A stretch of 64,000 nt of DNA, taken from positions 1 through 64,000 of the forward strand of contig JAJPJL010000119.1 in assembly GCA_021324255.1 (NCBI GenBank). The letters are read 5' to 3'. Numbering within the stretch: position 1 is the first letter of the stretch; each line of letters opens with the position of its first letter. The position numbers were made by a program, and so were the translations under genes. Below the pieces are notes generated by a model. That model did not search any database and was not told the DNA's origin. It was given only the letters and a program-made list of their open reading frames with translations. This document shows positions 54,903 through 63,636 of the stretch, one piece after another. This DNA is from Bacillota bacterium (GTDB taxonomy: Bacteria; Sysuimicrobiota; Sysuimicrobiia; Sysuimicrobiales; Segetimicrobiaceae).

Positions 54903-56120
54903 GTGACGCCGGCCCGTTCGGGCCCGCTGGCCGGCGTCCGCGTGATCGATGCGTCCCGCGTGCTCGCCGGGCCGTTCTGCACCATGCTGCTCGGCGACCT
55001 CGGCGCGGACGTGATCAAGATCGAGCGCCCGCGCACCGGCGATGAGACGCGCGGGTGGGGACCGCCGTTCGTCGAAGCCGGCGGCGGCGCGGCGCGCGAA
55101 TCGACGTACTACTTGTCCATCAACCGCAACAAGCGCAGCCTGACCCTGGATCTGGGGACGGCGGCGGGCCGCGAGATCCTGCACCGGCTCGTCGCGACCG
55201 CGGACGTCTTCGTCGAGAACTTTCGGCCGGGCACCCAGACCGCGCTGGGCGCCGACTACGAGACGCTGGGGCGGCTGAACCCGCGCCTCGTGTTCTGCTC
55301 CATCTCCGGCTTCGGTCCCGTGGGACCGGACCGCGAGCGTCCCGGATACGACCTCTTGATGCAGGGATTCACGGGGCTCATGTCCATTACCGGGGAGGCG
55401 GACCGGGAGCCGGTGCGCGCCGGCGTCGCCGTGATCGACCTCGCGACGGGCACGACCGCGACCGCGGCGATCGTCGCGGCGCTGTACGCCCGCGGCGCGT
55501 CGGGGCCGGGTCAGCGGGTCGACCTGTCGCTCATGGCGACCGGCATGTCATGGATGACGTACGCCGCGCAAAGCTACTTCGCCACGGGACGGCAGCCGCG
55601 TCCGTCCGGCTCCGGGCATCCCAACCTCGTCCCCTACCAGGCGTTCCAAGACAGCGAGCGGCGCTGGTTCCTCGTGGCCGTCGGCAACGATGAGCAGTGG
55701 CGCCGGTGTTGTGCGGCGCTCGGCCTCGATTGGGCGTCCGACGACCGGTTTCACACCAACGCAGGCCGCGTCGCGCACCGCGCCGACCTGGTCGCGATGC
55801 TCGCGCGGACGTTCGCCGGCGACCGCGCGGAGGCGTGGGTGGAGCGCCTCACGGCGGCGGGCGTCCCCGCGGGTGCGGTGCACACGCTGGCCGAGGCCTT
55901 CGCGCACCCGCAGGTCGTCGCCGCGGGCATCGTGGAACGGGTGGACCACCCCGTCCTGGGCCCGTTGCCCGCGCTCCGGTCGGCATTTCGATTCTCCGAG
56001 ACGCCGCCGGACCGCGCGCAGGCGCCGCCGATGCTGGGGCAGCATACCGACGAGATCCTCGCCGTGCTCGGGTACGGGCGCGGTGCGATCGCCCGCTTGC
56101 GCGCGGACGGCGTGGTGTGA
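54903..56120 (+). CDS. CaiB/BaiF (family III) CoA-transferase
   Basis: A 405-residue family III CoA-transferase. N-terminal [17 protein letters not shown] and [19 protein letters not shown], the [13 protein letters not shown] segment, catalytic D150 in [10 protein letters not shown], and [16 protein letters not shown]. It transfers CoA between carboxylic acids; substrates range from formyl/oxalyl to carnitine and aromatic acids, and cannot be predicted here. The start is GTG 54903. It overlaps the ECF S-component gene by 4 nt (GTGA). Confidence 0.9.
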   Translation: MTPARSGPLAGVRVIDASRVLAGPFCTMLLGDLGADVIKIERPRTGDETRGWGPPFVEAGGGAARESTYYLSINRNKRSLTLDLGTAAGREILHRLVATADVFVENFRPGTQTALGADYETLGRLNPRLVFCSISGFGPVGPDRERPGYDLLMQGFTGLMSITGEADREPVRAGVAVIDLATGTTATAAIVAALYARGASGPGQRVDLSLMATGMSWMTYAAQSYFATGRQPRPSGSGHPNLVPYQAFQDSERRWFLVAVGNDEQWRRCCAALGLDWASDDRFHTNAGRVAHRADLVAMLARTFAGDRAEAWVERLTAAGVPAGAVHTLAEAFAHPQVVAAGIVERVDHPVLGPLPALRSAFRFSETPPDRAQAPPMLGQHTDEILAVLGYGRGAIARLRADGVV

Positions 56121-56674
56121 CGGCGGCCGCCGCGACGCCACGGCTCGTCGCCTGCGCGATGCTGGCTGCCGCCGCGCTGGTGCTCATGGCGTCGATTCAG
56201 GTGCCGCTGCTGCCGTACGCGCCGTACCTGACATACGACCCGAGCGACGCCGTGTGTCTCCTGGCCGGCGTGCTGTATGGGCCCGGCGCCGGCATCGTCG
56301 TGGTCTTGCTCAAGGACGCGTTGTTCCTGCTGCTCCGGGCTCACGGCCCGATCGGACCCGCCGCGGACTTCCTTGCCGCGGCCACGTTCGTCGCGGTCAC
56401 CGCGTGGGGATACCGGCGCGCGACCGGCTCGTTCGCCCGCCGGCTGGCCTACGCCGCCGTGCTCGGGGCCGCGGCGCGCGTCCTCATCATGATCCCGGCG
56501 AACTTCGTCCTCCTCGGCCTGCAGTTCGGCATGCCGCCGGCGCGCGTCGCGGGGCTCCTGGTGTCCGCCATCGTCCCGTTCAACGCCGCGAAGGCGCTGG
56601 CCAACGCCCTCCTGGCGCTCCTCGTCACGGAGCCCGTGATCCGCGCGGTGGGTGTCCGCTCCGCTGCGCGATGA
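56117..56674 (+). CDS. ECF transporter S component (riboflavin RibU-like)
   Basis: A 185-residue integral membrane protein with about six helices: ACAMLAAAALVLMASIQVPL, then YDPSDAVCLLAGVLYGPGAGIVVVLLKDALFLLL, a layout typical of RibU-type S components. It would bind a vitamin and pair with an EcfT/EcfA module encoded elsewhere. GTG 56117 overlaps the CoA-transferase stop. The exact vitamin is inferred from resemblance to RibU and is uncertain. Confidence 0.75.
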   Translation: MTAAAATPRLVACAMLAAAALVLMASIQVPLLPYAPYLTYDPSDAVCLLAGVLYGPGAGIVVVLLKDALFLLLRAHGPIGPAADFLAAATFVAVTAWGYRRATGSFARRLAYAAVLGAAARVLIMIPANFVLLGLQFGMPPARVAGLLVSAIVPFNAAKALANALLALLVTEPVIRAVGVRSAAR

Positions 56675-56706
56675 GCGCCCGTTGTCCGCAGCGCGGGAGC
56701 GAGGAC

Positions 56707-57111
56707 CTACACGCCCATGGCGGCGATGCGCTCGGGCTCGATGCGAATCGTCACGCGGTTCTCCGGACGGTCGCCCCGGGGGTAGGGGTAGGGTCTCCCG
56801 GCGTAGCGCTGCGACAACCGGTCGATGTCGCGCGCTCCGTTCTTCGCGTCGAGCGCCACCACTTTCCCCTGAATCTGCACGTATCGATAGGGGTCGTCGC
56901 GGTCCACGATGGCGAGCGCTACCTCGGGGTGCCGCTCGACGTTGCGGAGTTTTGCGCGACCCCTGGACGTGTTGATCACGATATAACCGCCATCGTAGAG
57001 GAACCAGACAGGCGTGGCCTGCGGCCGATTCGACCGCGACCGCGTCGCCAGCACGGCAAAGTTGGGCTTCTCGAGAAACCGCCGCACAGCCTCCGTCATC
57101 GGGGCGGGCAC
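56707..57111 (-). CDS. PPOX-class (pyridoxamine 5'-phosphate oxidase-like) flavin/F420-binding protein
   Basis: A 134-residue split-barrel protein: FLEKPNFAVLATRSRSNRPQATPVWFLYDGG and VINTSRGRAKLRNVERHPEVALAI, then IQGKVVALDA. This matches the small PPOX family whose members bind FMN or F420 and reduce or oxidise small molecules; the TSRGRAKLRN segment resembles the F420-dependent group. ATG 57111 gives MPAPMTEAVRRFLEK. It is divergent from the MerR operon. Confidence 0.85.
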   Translation of the reverse strand: MPAPMTEAVRRFLEKPNFAVLATRSRSNRPQATPVWFLYDGGYIVINTSRGRAKLRNVERHPEVALAIVDRDDPYRYVQIQGKVVALDAKNGARDIDRLSQRYAGRPYPYPRGDRPENRVTIRIEPERIAAMGV

Positions 57112-57280
57112 GATGGGTCACCTCCTCGAAATCCATTGGGGGATTGCGCCGCATGTCGCCGGAGCCGGTGCCATGCGTTCGCCTCGCCGTTCTCCCAGCC
57201 GCCGCACGAGTCCTTCCGCGAGAGCGGCGTCACGGCCTTCACGAAACGTTCATGGGATCGTTACCATACGTGCGCGGAAT

Positions 57281-57314
57281 AACCTTGACACGCACGTAAG
57301 GTTCTTCCTACAAT
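57281..57314 (+). promoter_or_regulatory. MerR-type promoter-operator of the RND efflux operon
   Basis: TTGACA (57285-57290), an 18-nt spacer and TACAAT (57309-57314). An inverted repeat AACCTT (57281-57286), 11 nt, AAGGTT (57298-57303) overlaps the -35 and spacer, the arrangement MerR-family activators use to twist an over-long spacer. It drives merR itself and the downstream pump genes. Confidence 0.7.
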
Positions 57315-57419
57315 CAGGCGGGCTTGTAGGGTAACGGACGTGCCGGGGCCGCCCGGGCGCGTGTGCGCGCGGGTCGCAGGGGCGGCGGGGGTGGTCGAAT
57401 CCGCGAGCGACGCGTCACG

Positions 57420-57881
57420 ATGGGGACCTTCTTCCAGATCGGCGAGGTGTGCCGGCTCAGCGGCCTTACGCCCCGGGCCCTTCATTATTACGATGCGATC
57501 GGGCTGCTGGTGCCGACGGAACGCCTCGCCGGCGGCCACCGGCTCTACACGGCGCAGGACCTGGCCCGGATCGAGCACATCAAGGATCTGAAGCGGCTCC
57601 TCGGGTTGTCCCTCCGCGAAATCAAGCGCATCCTGGACGCGGATCACGCGCGCGTCCGCCATCTCACGGGCGCGAAGCGGGTCGCGGACCCGGCGCGCCG
57701 GCATCGCGCCGCCGAGAACGCGCTCGAGATTACCGAGGCGCAGCTGGCATCAGTGCGTGACAAGATGCACCAGCTCGGACGGCTGCAGCGGCAGCTGGAG
57801 CGCCAGGCGCGCGAGCTACGCCGCCTGTGTCAGGAAAACGGCGTCGGCGGGGACGCGGCGAGGGTAGGGGGCGGCGAGTGA
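57420..57881 (+). CDS. MerR family transcriptional regulator
   Basis: A 153-residue regulator. Winged-helix N-terminus FFQIGEVCRLSGLTPRALHYYDAIGLLVPTERLAGGHRLYTAQDL, then the dimer coiled coil (about 85-140) rich in Arg, Gln and Leu. No cysteine cluster or large effector domain follows, so it resembles drug- or stress-responsive short MerR proteins rather than metal sensors. The start is ATG 57420. It overlaps the membrane-fusion gene (GTGA) and likely activates its own operon from the promoter at 57281-57314. Confidence 0.9.
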   Translation: MGTFFQIGEVCRLSGLTPRALHYYDAIGLLVPTERLAGGHRLYTAQDLARIEHIKDLKRLLGLSLREIKRILDADHARVRHLTGAKRVADPARRHRAAENALEITEAQLASVRDKMHQLGRLQRQLERQARELRRLCQENGVGGDAARVGGGE

Positions 57882-59272
57882 GAGCATCGGCAAAGCCTTG
57901 GGGGTGGGTCGCGCTGGTGTGCGCCGCCCTGGTGGCGGGGTTGCTCGTCGGCCGTGCGACGCCGCCGGCCGGCTCGGGATCGAGCCAGGCCGCGCCGCGC
58001 GGAACGGTGAACGGCGGCCGCAACCGCGTGGCGCCCGCGGTCGGGGTGGGGCACCCGGCGTACCAAAACCTCCCCATCACGCTGAGCCTGACGGCGAGCA
58101 TCGCGTCGCTCCGTGAGGCCGTGGTGCTGCCGAAGACGTCAGGCTATCTGCAGACGGTGACGGTCCGGGCCGGCGACACCGTGACCGCCGGCCAGGTGGT
58201 GGCCGTGGTCGACCACGACCAGCTGCTGGCGCAGGTGAACCAGGCGCAGGCCACGCTCGGCGCCGCGCAGGCGGCCGTGCAGACATCGCAGGCCCAGCTC
58301 GCATCGGCGCAGGCCCAGGAGACCAACGCGGTCGCGGCCCTCCGGAGCGCGCAGGCCAACCTCGTCAACGCCAAGGCCGGCCTCGCAAAGGCGCAGGCCG
58401 CGCTCGTCGACGCGAAGGCGACCTACAATCGAACCGCGGCGCTCGTCCAACAGGGCGCCGAGGCGCAGCAGAACCTCGACGACGCGAAGTCGGCCCTGGA
58501 TTCCGACCAGGCGGCCGTCGATCAGGCGGCGGCGCAGGTGCGCGCGTCGGAGGCGGCGGTCGTCCAGGCCCAGGCGCAGATCGCCGCGCAGCAGCAACAG
58601 GTGGCGGCCGCCCAATCGCAGGTTCACACCAACCAGGCTCAGGCGGCGAGCCAGGCCGCCGCGCTGCAGAACGCGCAGCTCGGCTTGCAGTACGCGACGA
58701 TCGTCGCGCCGTTTGGCGGCGTGGTGGTCAGCCGGAGCCTCGATCCGGGCGCGTACGTGACGCCCGGCACGTCCACGCCGATCGTGACGATCGCGGATCT
58801 CGACAACCTCGACGTCGTGGTCAACGTGAGCGAGACGCAGCTCGCGATGGTGCACCGGGGGGACAGGGTGCAGGTGACCGTGGACGCGTATCCCGGCCGG
58901 ACGTTCACCGGCGTCCTGAGCCGCATCGCCGGCGGGGTGGACCCGCAGACGCGCACCGTGCAGGTGGAGATCGACCTTGCGAATCCCGGGCACCTGCTGC
59001 GGCCCGGGATGTACGCGACCGCCACGATCGCCGCCGGCAGCCAGCGCGCGCTCGTGGTCCCGCTGAGCGCCGTAGAGACGGTCGGCACCCAGAGCTATGT
59101 GTGGGTCGTGGTGAACGGCAAGACGACGGCGCGGCAGGTGAGCGTCGGCCGCGAGACCGGCACGCTGGTGGAAATCACGAAGGGGCTCAGCCCCTCGGAC
59201 CTCGTGGTGTTCCGCGGGTCCGACTTGGTCCGCGAGGGACAGCCCGTGAAGTCGTCGCCGGTCGGGCTCTGA
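57878..59272 (+). CDS. RND efflux membrane-fusion (HlyD/AcrA-type) subunit
   Basis: A 464-residue adaptor. An N-terminal membrane anchor (WGWVALVCAALVAGLLVG) precedes a split lipoyl domain (VLPKTSGYLQTVTVRAGDTV ... IVAPFGGVVVSRSLDPG) around a long Ala/Gln-rich alpha-hairpin (about 130-280), then beta-barrel and membrane-proximal domains (TVDAYPGRTFTG; PLSAVETVGTQSYVWVV). The alpha-hairpin is longer than in AcrA. GTG 57878 overlaps the merR stop; the frame extends to 57827 but without a better start. It is followed at 17 nt by the RND pump. Confidence 0.9.
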   Translation: MRASAKPWGWVALVCAALVAGLLVGRATPPAGSGSSQAAPRGTVNGGRNRVAPAVGVGHPAYQNLPITLSLTASIASLREAVVLPKTSGYLQTVTVRAGDTVTAGQVVAVVDHDQLLAQVNQAQATLGAAQAAVQTSQAQLASAQAQETNAVAALRSAQANLVNAKAGLAKAQAALVDAKATYNRTAALVQQGAEAQQNLDDAKSALDSDQAAVDQAAAQVRASEAAVVQAQAQIAAQQQQVAAAQSQVHTNQAQAASQAAALQNAQLGLQYATIVAPFGGVVVSRSLDPGAYVTPGTSTPIVTIADLDNLDVVVNVSETQLAMVHRGDRVQVTVDAYPGRTFTGVLSRIAGGVDPQTRTVQVEIDLANPGHLLRPGMYATATIAAGSQRALVVPLSAVETVGTQSYVWVVVNGKTTARQVSVGRETGTLVEITKGLSPSDLVVFRGSDLVREGQPVKSSPVGL

Positions 59273-59289
59273 GGACCTAGGAGCCGGCC

Positions 59290-62200
59290 GTGTTCCTCAC
59301 CCGCGCCGCCGTCCGCAACCCGGTCATGGTGCTGATGGCGTGCATCGCCGTCGTCGTGCTGAGCCAGATCGGGCTGCAGCGGCTTCCGCGCGACCTGTTC
59401 CCGCAGATCACCATTCCGGTCGTCTCCGTCCAGACCACCTACAACGGCGCGAGCCCCGAGACCATGGAGCGGACGGTGACCTACCCGCTGGAGCAGGCCG
59501 TCACGCGGGTCGCGGGCGTCACGCAAATCCTCTCCACGACGCGGCAGGGATTCAGCAACATCCAAATCTGGTTCGGCTGGGGCTCGAACCTCGACGTGGC
59601 CGAGATCGAGGTCATCCAGAACGTCCAGCGCGCGCTGCGCAACCTGCCCACGGGCGTGTCGCAGCCGTTCGTGCTCAAGTTCGACATCTCCAACATCCCG
59701 GTCGTCCAGGTCGTGGTCGGCGGCGGGGGCTTGGATGCCCGCCAGCTCTACGATCTCGCCTACAACACCATCGAGCCGCAGCTGGAGCGGATCCCGGGCG
59801 TCTCGCAGGCGTTCGTGAACGGCGGCCTGGTGCGGCAGATCAACGTCAACGTCGACCCGAACAAGCTGCAGGCGACCGGGCAGACGCTGCAGGGCGTGAT
59901 CGCGGCGATCAACACGTACAACCAGCTGATCCCTGCCGGCAACATCCAGAACCCGCAGATCAACTACCAGCTCAACGTGCCGACCCTGCTGCAGAACGTG
60001 CAGCAAATTCAGCACGTGGTCGTCGCCGCCAACAACGGCGTCCCGGTGCACGTGGGGGACATCGCCCAGGTCCAGGACGCCGCCGCGACCCAGACCCAGA
60101 TCGTGCGGGTGAACGGCAAGCCGGGCGTGCTGCTCTTCGTGGCGCGCCAGCCGGGCGCGAACACCATCCAGGTCGTCAACGCGGTGCGCGCCGCGCTCCC
60201 GCACCTCACCGGGATTCCGAAGGGCGTGAACCTCACGCTGTCGTTCGACCAGTCCCAGTACATCCGCGCCGCGATCGCGACCCTCGCGCATGAGGCCGTG
60301 ATCGGGGCGATCCTGACGTTTCTCGTGGTGCTGGTCTTTTTGCGGAGCCTCTGGAGCGTCCTGATCGTCAGCGTCGGGATCCCGCTGTCGGTCTCGGCGG
60401 CGCTGCTGCTCCTGTACTTCTCGGGCCAGACGCTCAACATCTTCACGCTCGGCGGGTTGACGCTCGCGATCGGGCGTCTCGTGGACGACGCCATCGTCGT
60501 GCGGGAAAACATCACGCGCCATCTTGCCGTCCCGGGGACGCCCGTGCTGCAGGCGGTGCTGAACGCGACGCAGGAGGTGGGCCTGCCCGTGCTGGCCTCC
60601 ACGTCGACCACCATCGCCGTCTTCTTCCCGGTCGTGTTCCTGAGCGGCATCGCGCAGCGCCTGTTTGTGCCGATGGCGCTGACGGTGATTTTTGCGCTCG
60701 TGGCCTCCTACGTGGTGTCGATGACCATCGACCCGCTCCTGAGCCTGCGGTTACTGCGCTCCACGACCGGCGACGAGGCGACGGGGGAGGGGCTCTTGCC
60801 ACGGCTGGCCCGCTGGAGCGAGCGCATGATGAACGGCATCGACGAGCAGTATCAGCGGACGCTCCGGTGGACGCTCGACCGCCGCGCCCTCGTGCTCGGC
60901 GCGATCGCCATGGTCTTCGTCGGGTCGGTGCTCATGGCGCGTGGCATCGGCACGGAGTTCTTCCCCGCCACGGACGAGAGCCAGTTTTCGATCCAGGTCC
61001 AGGCGCCGCAGGGGACCGCCGTCGCGGCCACCTCGGCGATCGTCGAGCAGATCGCGGGCGTGGTCCGCAAGACGATCCCGGCGAACGTGATCACCGCCCT
61101 GTATACGAACACCGGCGTGCCGGCGAGCGGCGGCGGCTTTGGGTCGAACGCCGGTCAGAACTACGCGACGATCAGCGTGCGCCTCGTCTCGCCCACGCAC
61201 CGGCCGAAGTCGTCGGACGACTATGCCAACGATGTCCGGCGCGCGATCACCGGGCGGTTCCCCGGGGTGCTCACGTTCATCCAGACGGGCGGCCTGGAGC
61301 ACGCGGTGGTGAACTTCGGCTCGCAGGCGCCCATCGACATTCAGCTGCTCGGGTACGATCCCGCGGCCGGCCAGCAGCTCGCCCAGGAGGTGGCCGCGAT
61401 GGTGGCCGCCACCCCCGGAGCGACGGACGTCCAGATCACGCCGCGGGGGCAGACCCCGGCGTTCAACGTCAACGTCGACAAGGAAAAGGCCGCGGAGCTC
61501 GGCCTGAACCCGACCACGGTCGCCAACGCCATCAACACGGCCATCGCCGGGAACGTCGCGACCGCGAGCCAGTTCATCGACCCCGTCACGGGCAACGAGT
61601 ACAACCTCGTCGTGCAGCTCCAGCAGGCGTACCGGTCCGAGCCGGAAGACCTCGGCGCGGTCCCGCTCAACGTGCTCGCGGATCCGGGGGCCGCGAACTC
61701 CCCGCCGCAGCCCATGGTGCCGATCCACCTCAGGGACGTGGCGCGGATCACGTTGGGGAGCTCGCCGCTGCAGATCAACCGCAAGAACGAGCAGCGGGTG
61801 ATCGACGTCACCGCGAACGTCGTCGACCGCCCGCTGGGGGCGGTGTCCCAGGACATCCAGGCGCAGCTCGACCGCCTGCCGTTTCCGGCCGGCTTCAGCT
61901 ACCACATGGCCGGGCAGACCGAGGCGCAGTCGGGGGCGTTTGCGAGCCTGGGATTCGCCATGGTCATGGCCTTGATGCTCGTGTACATGATCATGGCATC
62001 GCAGTTCCAGTCGCTCGTCGACCCGTTTGTCATCATGTTCACCGTGCCGCTCGGCTTCATCGGCGTCATCTGGATGCTGCTGCTGACCCACACCACGCTC
62101 TCGATCATCTCGTTCATGGGCGTGATCATGATGATCGGCATCGTCGTCAGTAACGGCATCCTGCTCGTCGACTACGCGAACAAGCAGCAGGCGGCCGGGC

Positions 62201-62457
62201 TGTCCGCCCACGACGCGATCATCCGCGCCGGCCGGATCCGGCTCCGCCCCATTCTCATGACGGCGATCGCCACGGTGTGCGGCATGGTCCCGATGGCCCT
62301 GGGCCTCGGCGAGGGCGCGGAGACCAACATGCCGCTGGCGCGCGCCGTGATCGGCGGACTCACGGTGTCGACCGCGCTCACCCTGCTGGTGATCCCCTTG
62401 ATGTACGTCCTGTTCGAGGAGCGTTTCCCGCGCCGGCGCCGGACCGCCGCGCCGTGA
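59290..62457 (+). CDS. RND family multidrug efflux pump
   Basis: A 1055-residue AcrB-like transporter with 12 helices and two large external loops. The proton-relay acidic pair D399-D400 is in helix 4 (GRLVDDAIVV). The position of the helix 10 lysine of AcrB reads GIVVSNGILLVDYAN, as in many non-AcrB RND pumps. The start is GTG 59290 (GGAG upstream). It forms an operon with merR and the fusion protein. No TolC-type outer-membrane factor is present, so the architecture of the envelope (one or two membranes) remains open. The stop overlaps the ABC ATPase start. Confidence 0.93.
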   Translation: MFLTRAAVRNPVMVLMACIAVVVLSQIGLQRLPRDLFPQITIPVVSVQTTYNGASPETMERTVTYPLEQAVTRVAGVTQILSTTRQGFSNIQIWFGWGSNLDVAEIEVIQNVQRALRNLPTGVSQPFVLKFDISNIPVVQVVVGGGGLDARQLYDLAYNTIEPQLERIPGVSQAFVNGGLVRQINVNVDPNKLQATGQTLQGVIAAINTYNQLIPAGNIQNPQINYQLNVPTLLQNVQQIQHVVVAANNGVPVHVGDIAQVQDAAATQTQIVRVNGKPGVLLFVARQPGANTIQVVNAVRAALPHLTGIPKGVNLTLSFDQSQYIRAAIATLAHEAVIGAILTFLVVLVFLRSLWSVLIVSVGIPLSVSAALLLLYFSGQTLNIFTLGGLTLAIGRLVDDAIVVRENITRHLAVPGTPVLQAVLNATQEVGLPVLASTSTTIAVFFPVVFLSGIAQRLFVPMALTVIFALVASYVVSMTIDPLLSLRLLRSTTGDEATGEGLLPRLARWSERMMNGIDEQYQRTLRWTLDRRALVLGAIAMVFVGSVLMARGIGTEFFPATDESQFSIQVQAPQGTAVAATSAIVEQIAGVVRKTIPANVITALYTNTGVPASGGGFGSNAGQNYATISVRLVSPTHRPKSSDDYANDVRRAITGRFPGVLTFIQTGGLEHAVVNFGSQAPIDIQLLGYDPAAGQQLAQEVAAMVAATPGATDVQITPRGQTPAFNVNVDKEKAAELGLNPTTVANAINTAIAGNVATASQFIDPVTGNEYNLVVQLQQAYRSEPEDLGAVPLNVLADPGAANSPPQPMVPIHLRDVARITLGSSPLQINRKNEQRVIDVTANVVDRPLGAVSQDIQAQLDRLPFPAGFSYHMAGQTEAQSGAFASLGFAMVMALMLVYMIMASQFQSLVDPFVIMFTVPLGFIGVIWMLLLTHTTLSIISFMGVIMMIGIVVSNGILLVDYANKQQAAGLSAHDAIIRAGRIRLRPILMTAIATVCGMVPMALGLGEGAETNMPLARAVIGGLTVSTALTLLVIPLMYVLFEERFPRRRRTAAP

Positions 62458-63272
62458 CCGCCGCCGTCCCCGCTTCGCCTCCACGCGGCGCGGAGCTCGT
62501 GATCGAAGGGCTCAGCGTGGCCATCACGCGTCCGTCCGGCAACGTGCCCGTGCTCGAGGACGTGCGGCTCCACGTGCCCTCCGCGCAGACCGCCGCGCTC
62601 GTCGGCGCGAGCGGCGCCGGCAAATCGATGACCGCATACGCGGTGCTCCGGCTGTTTCCGGTCGACGCCCGCATCACGGCCGGCCGCATCCTCTTGGACG
62701 GGCAGGATCTCGTGCCCATGCCGGAGCGGGAGCTCGCGAAGATCCGCGGCCGGCGCGTGGCCATGATCTTTCAGGAGCCGGGGTCGGCGCTGGATCCGGT
62801 CATGTCCATCGGCGACCAAGTCATGGAGGGCATCGTCGCGCACCTTGGACGCCGCGGGGCGCGGGAGCGCGCGGCCGACGCCCTCGCCCGCGTCGGGCTC
62901 GACCGCGACCTGCTGCGACGGTATCCGCACGAGCTGTCCGGCGGCCAGCGTCAGCGTGTGCTGATCGCCGCCGCGATCGCCCCGGGGCCGTCGCTGCTGA
63001 TCGCCGACGAACCCACCGCGGCCCTGGACGTGACGGTGCAGGCGCAGATTCTGGATTTGCTCGGCCGGCTGCAGCGCGACCTGGGGATGTCACTCCTGCT
63101 CATCACGCACGACCTCGGCATCGTCGCGCAGATGGCGGACCTGGTCCACGTGATGCGGGGCGGCCGCATCGTGGAGTCGGCGGACACTCGCCGCCTGTTC
63201 GCGGCCCCTCAACATCCGTATACGCGGTCGCTTGTCGAGGGGGCGCAGCGCCTCGGGTTCTGGCCGGCGTAG
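62454..63272 (+). CDS. OppD/DppD-like peptide ABC transporter ATPase, orphan
   Basis: A 272-residue ATPase. Walker A GASGAGKSMTAYAVLRL, Q-loop MIFQEPGSALDPV, signature ELSGGQRQRVLIAAAI, Walker B LLIADEPTAALDVTVQAQIL, and H-loop LLITHDLGIVAQ. The segment ALDPVMSIGDQ is typical of the OppD/DppD branch, but the C-terminal Cys-rich Fe-S tail of full OppD is absent. GTG 62454 overlaps the RND pump stop (GTGA), coupling it to the efflux operon. No permease or binding protein is adjacent. Confidence 0.88.
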   Translation: MTAAVPASPPRGAELVIEGLSVAITRPSGNVPVLEDVRLHVPSAQTAALVGASGAGKSMTAYAVLRLFPVDARITAGRILLDGQDLVPMPERELAKIRGRRVAMIFQEPGSALDPVMSIGDQVMEGIVAHLGRRGARERAADALARVGLDRDLLRRYPHELSGGQRQRVLIAAAIAPGPSLLIADEPTAALDVTVQAQILDLLGRLQRDLGMSLLLITHDLGIVAQMADLVHVMRGGRIVESADTRRLFAAPQHPYTRSLVEGAQRLGFWPA

Positions 63273-63364
63273 GAATACGGCGGACGCGCGCCGCGTTACG
63301 CCGGTCGGTGTGGGCCGCTCGCGCGGGGAGGGGCGAGCGAGAACGCGGCGGGGAGGCAATCGCG

Positions 63365-63574
63365 ATGGCGGATGTGCGGATCGTTCCGACGGATAACGGC
63401 CCGTATCAGGTCACGGGACCCGTGGAGCTGGTCGACGCGACGGGCAAGGCGTGGGAAACGAAGGAAACCGTGTGGCTGTGCCGGTGCGGGCACTCGGCCC
63501 GCAAGCCGTTCTGTGACGGCAGCCACAAGCGGGTCCAGTTCGAAGCGGTCCAGCGGGCGCCGGTGTCCGTCTGA
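63365..63574 (+). CDS. CDGSH iron-sulfur domain protein
   Basis: A 69-residue protein. The [2Fe-2S] motif is WLCRCGHSARKPFCDGSHKR (Cys, Cys, Cys, His ligands), preceded by a beta-rich part (IVPTDNGPYQVTGPVELVD). Small CDGSH proteins carry redox-active, acid-labile clusters; cellular role mostly unknown. ATG 63365 has GGGAGG upstream. A single-gene unit ending at a strong hairpin. Confidence 0.92.
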   Translation: MADVRIVPTDNGPYQVTGPVELVDATGKAWETKETVWLCRCGHSARKPFCDGSHKRVQFEAVQRAPVSV

Positions 63575-63603
63575 GCCGCACGAGAGATGGCGCCCCGGCC
63601 GGG

Positions 63604-63636
63604 GAGGCCGGAGGCCGGGTACGGGCCTCCGGCCTC
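63604..63636. terminator. Perfect 13-bp hairpin between CDGSH gene and glycosyltransferase
   Basis: GAGGCCGGAGGCC (63604-63616), 7-nt loop, GGCCTCCGGCCTC (63624-63636), between converging genes and reaching the minus-strand stop codon. No T-run, but the stem is strong; a bidirectional terminator is likely. Confidence 0.55.
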
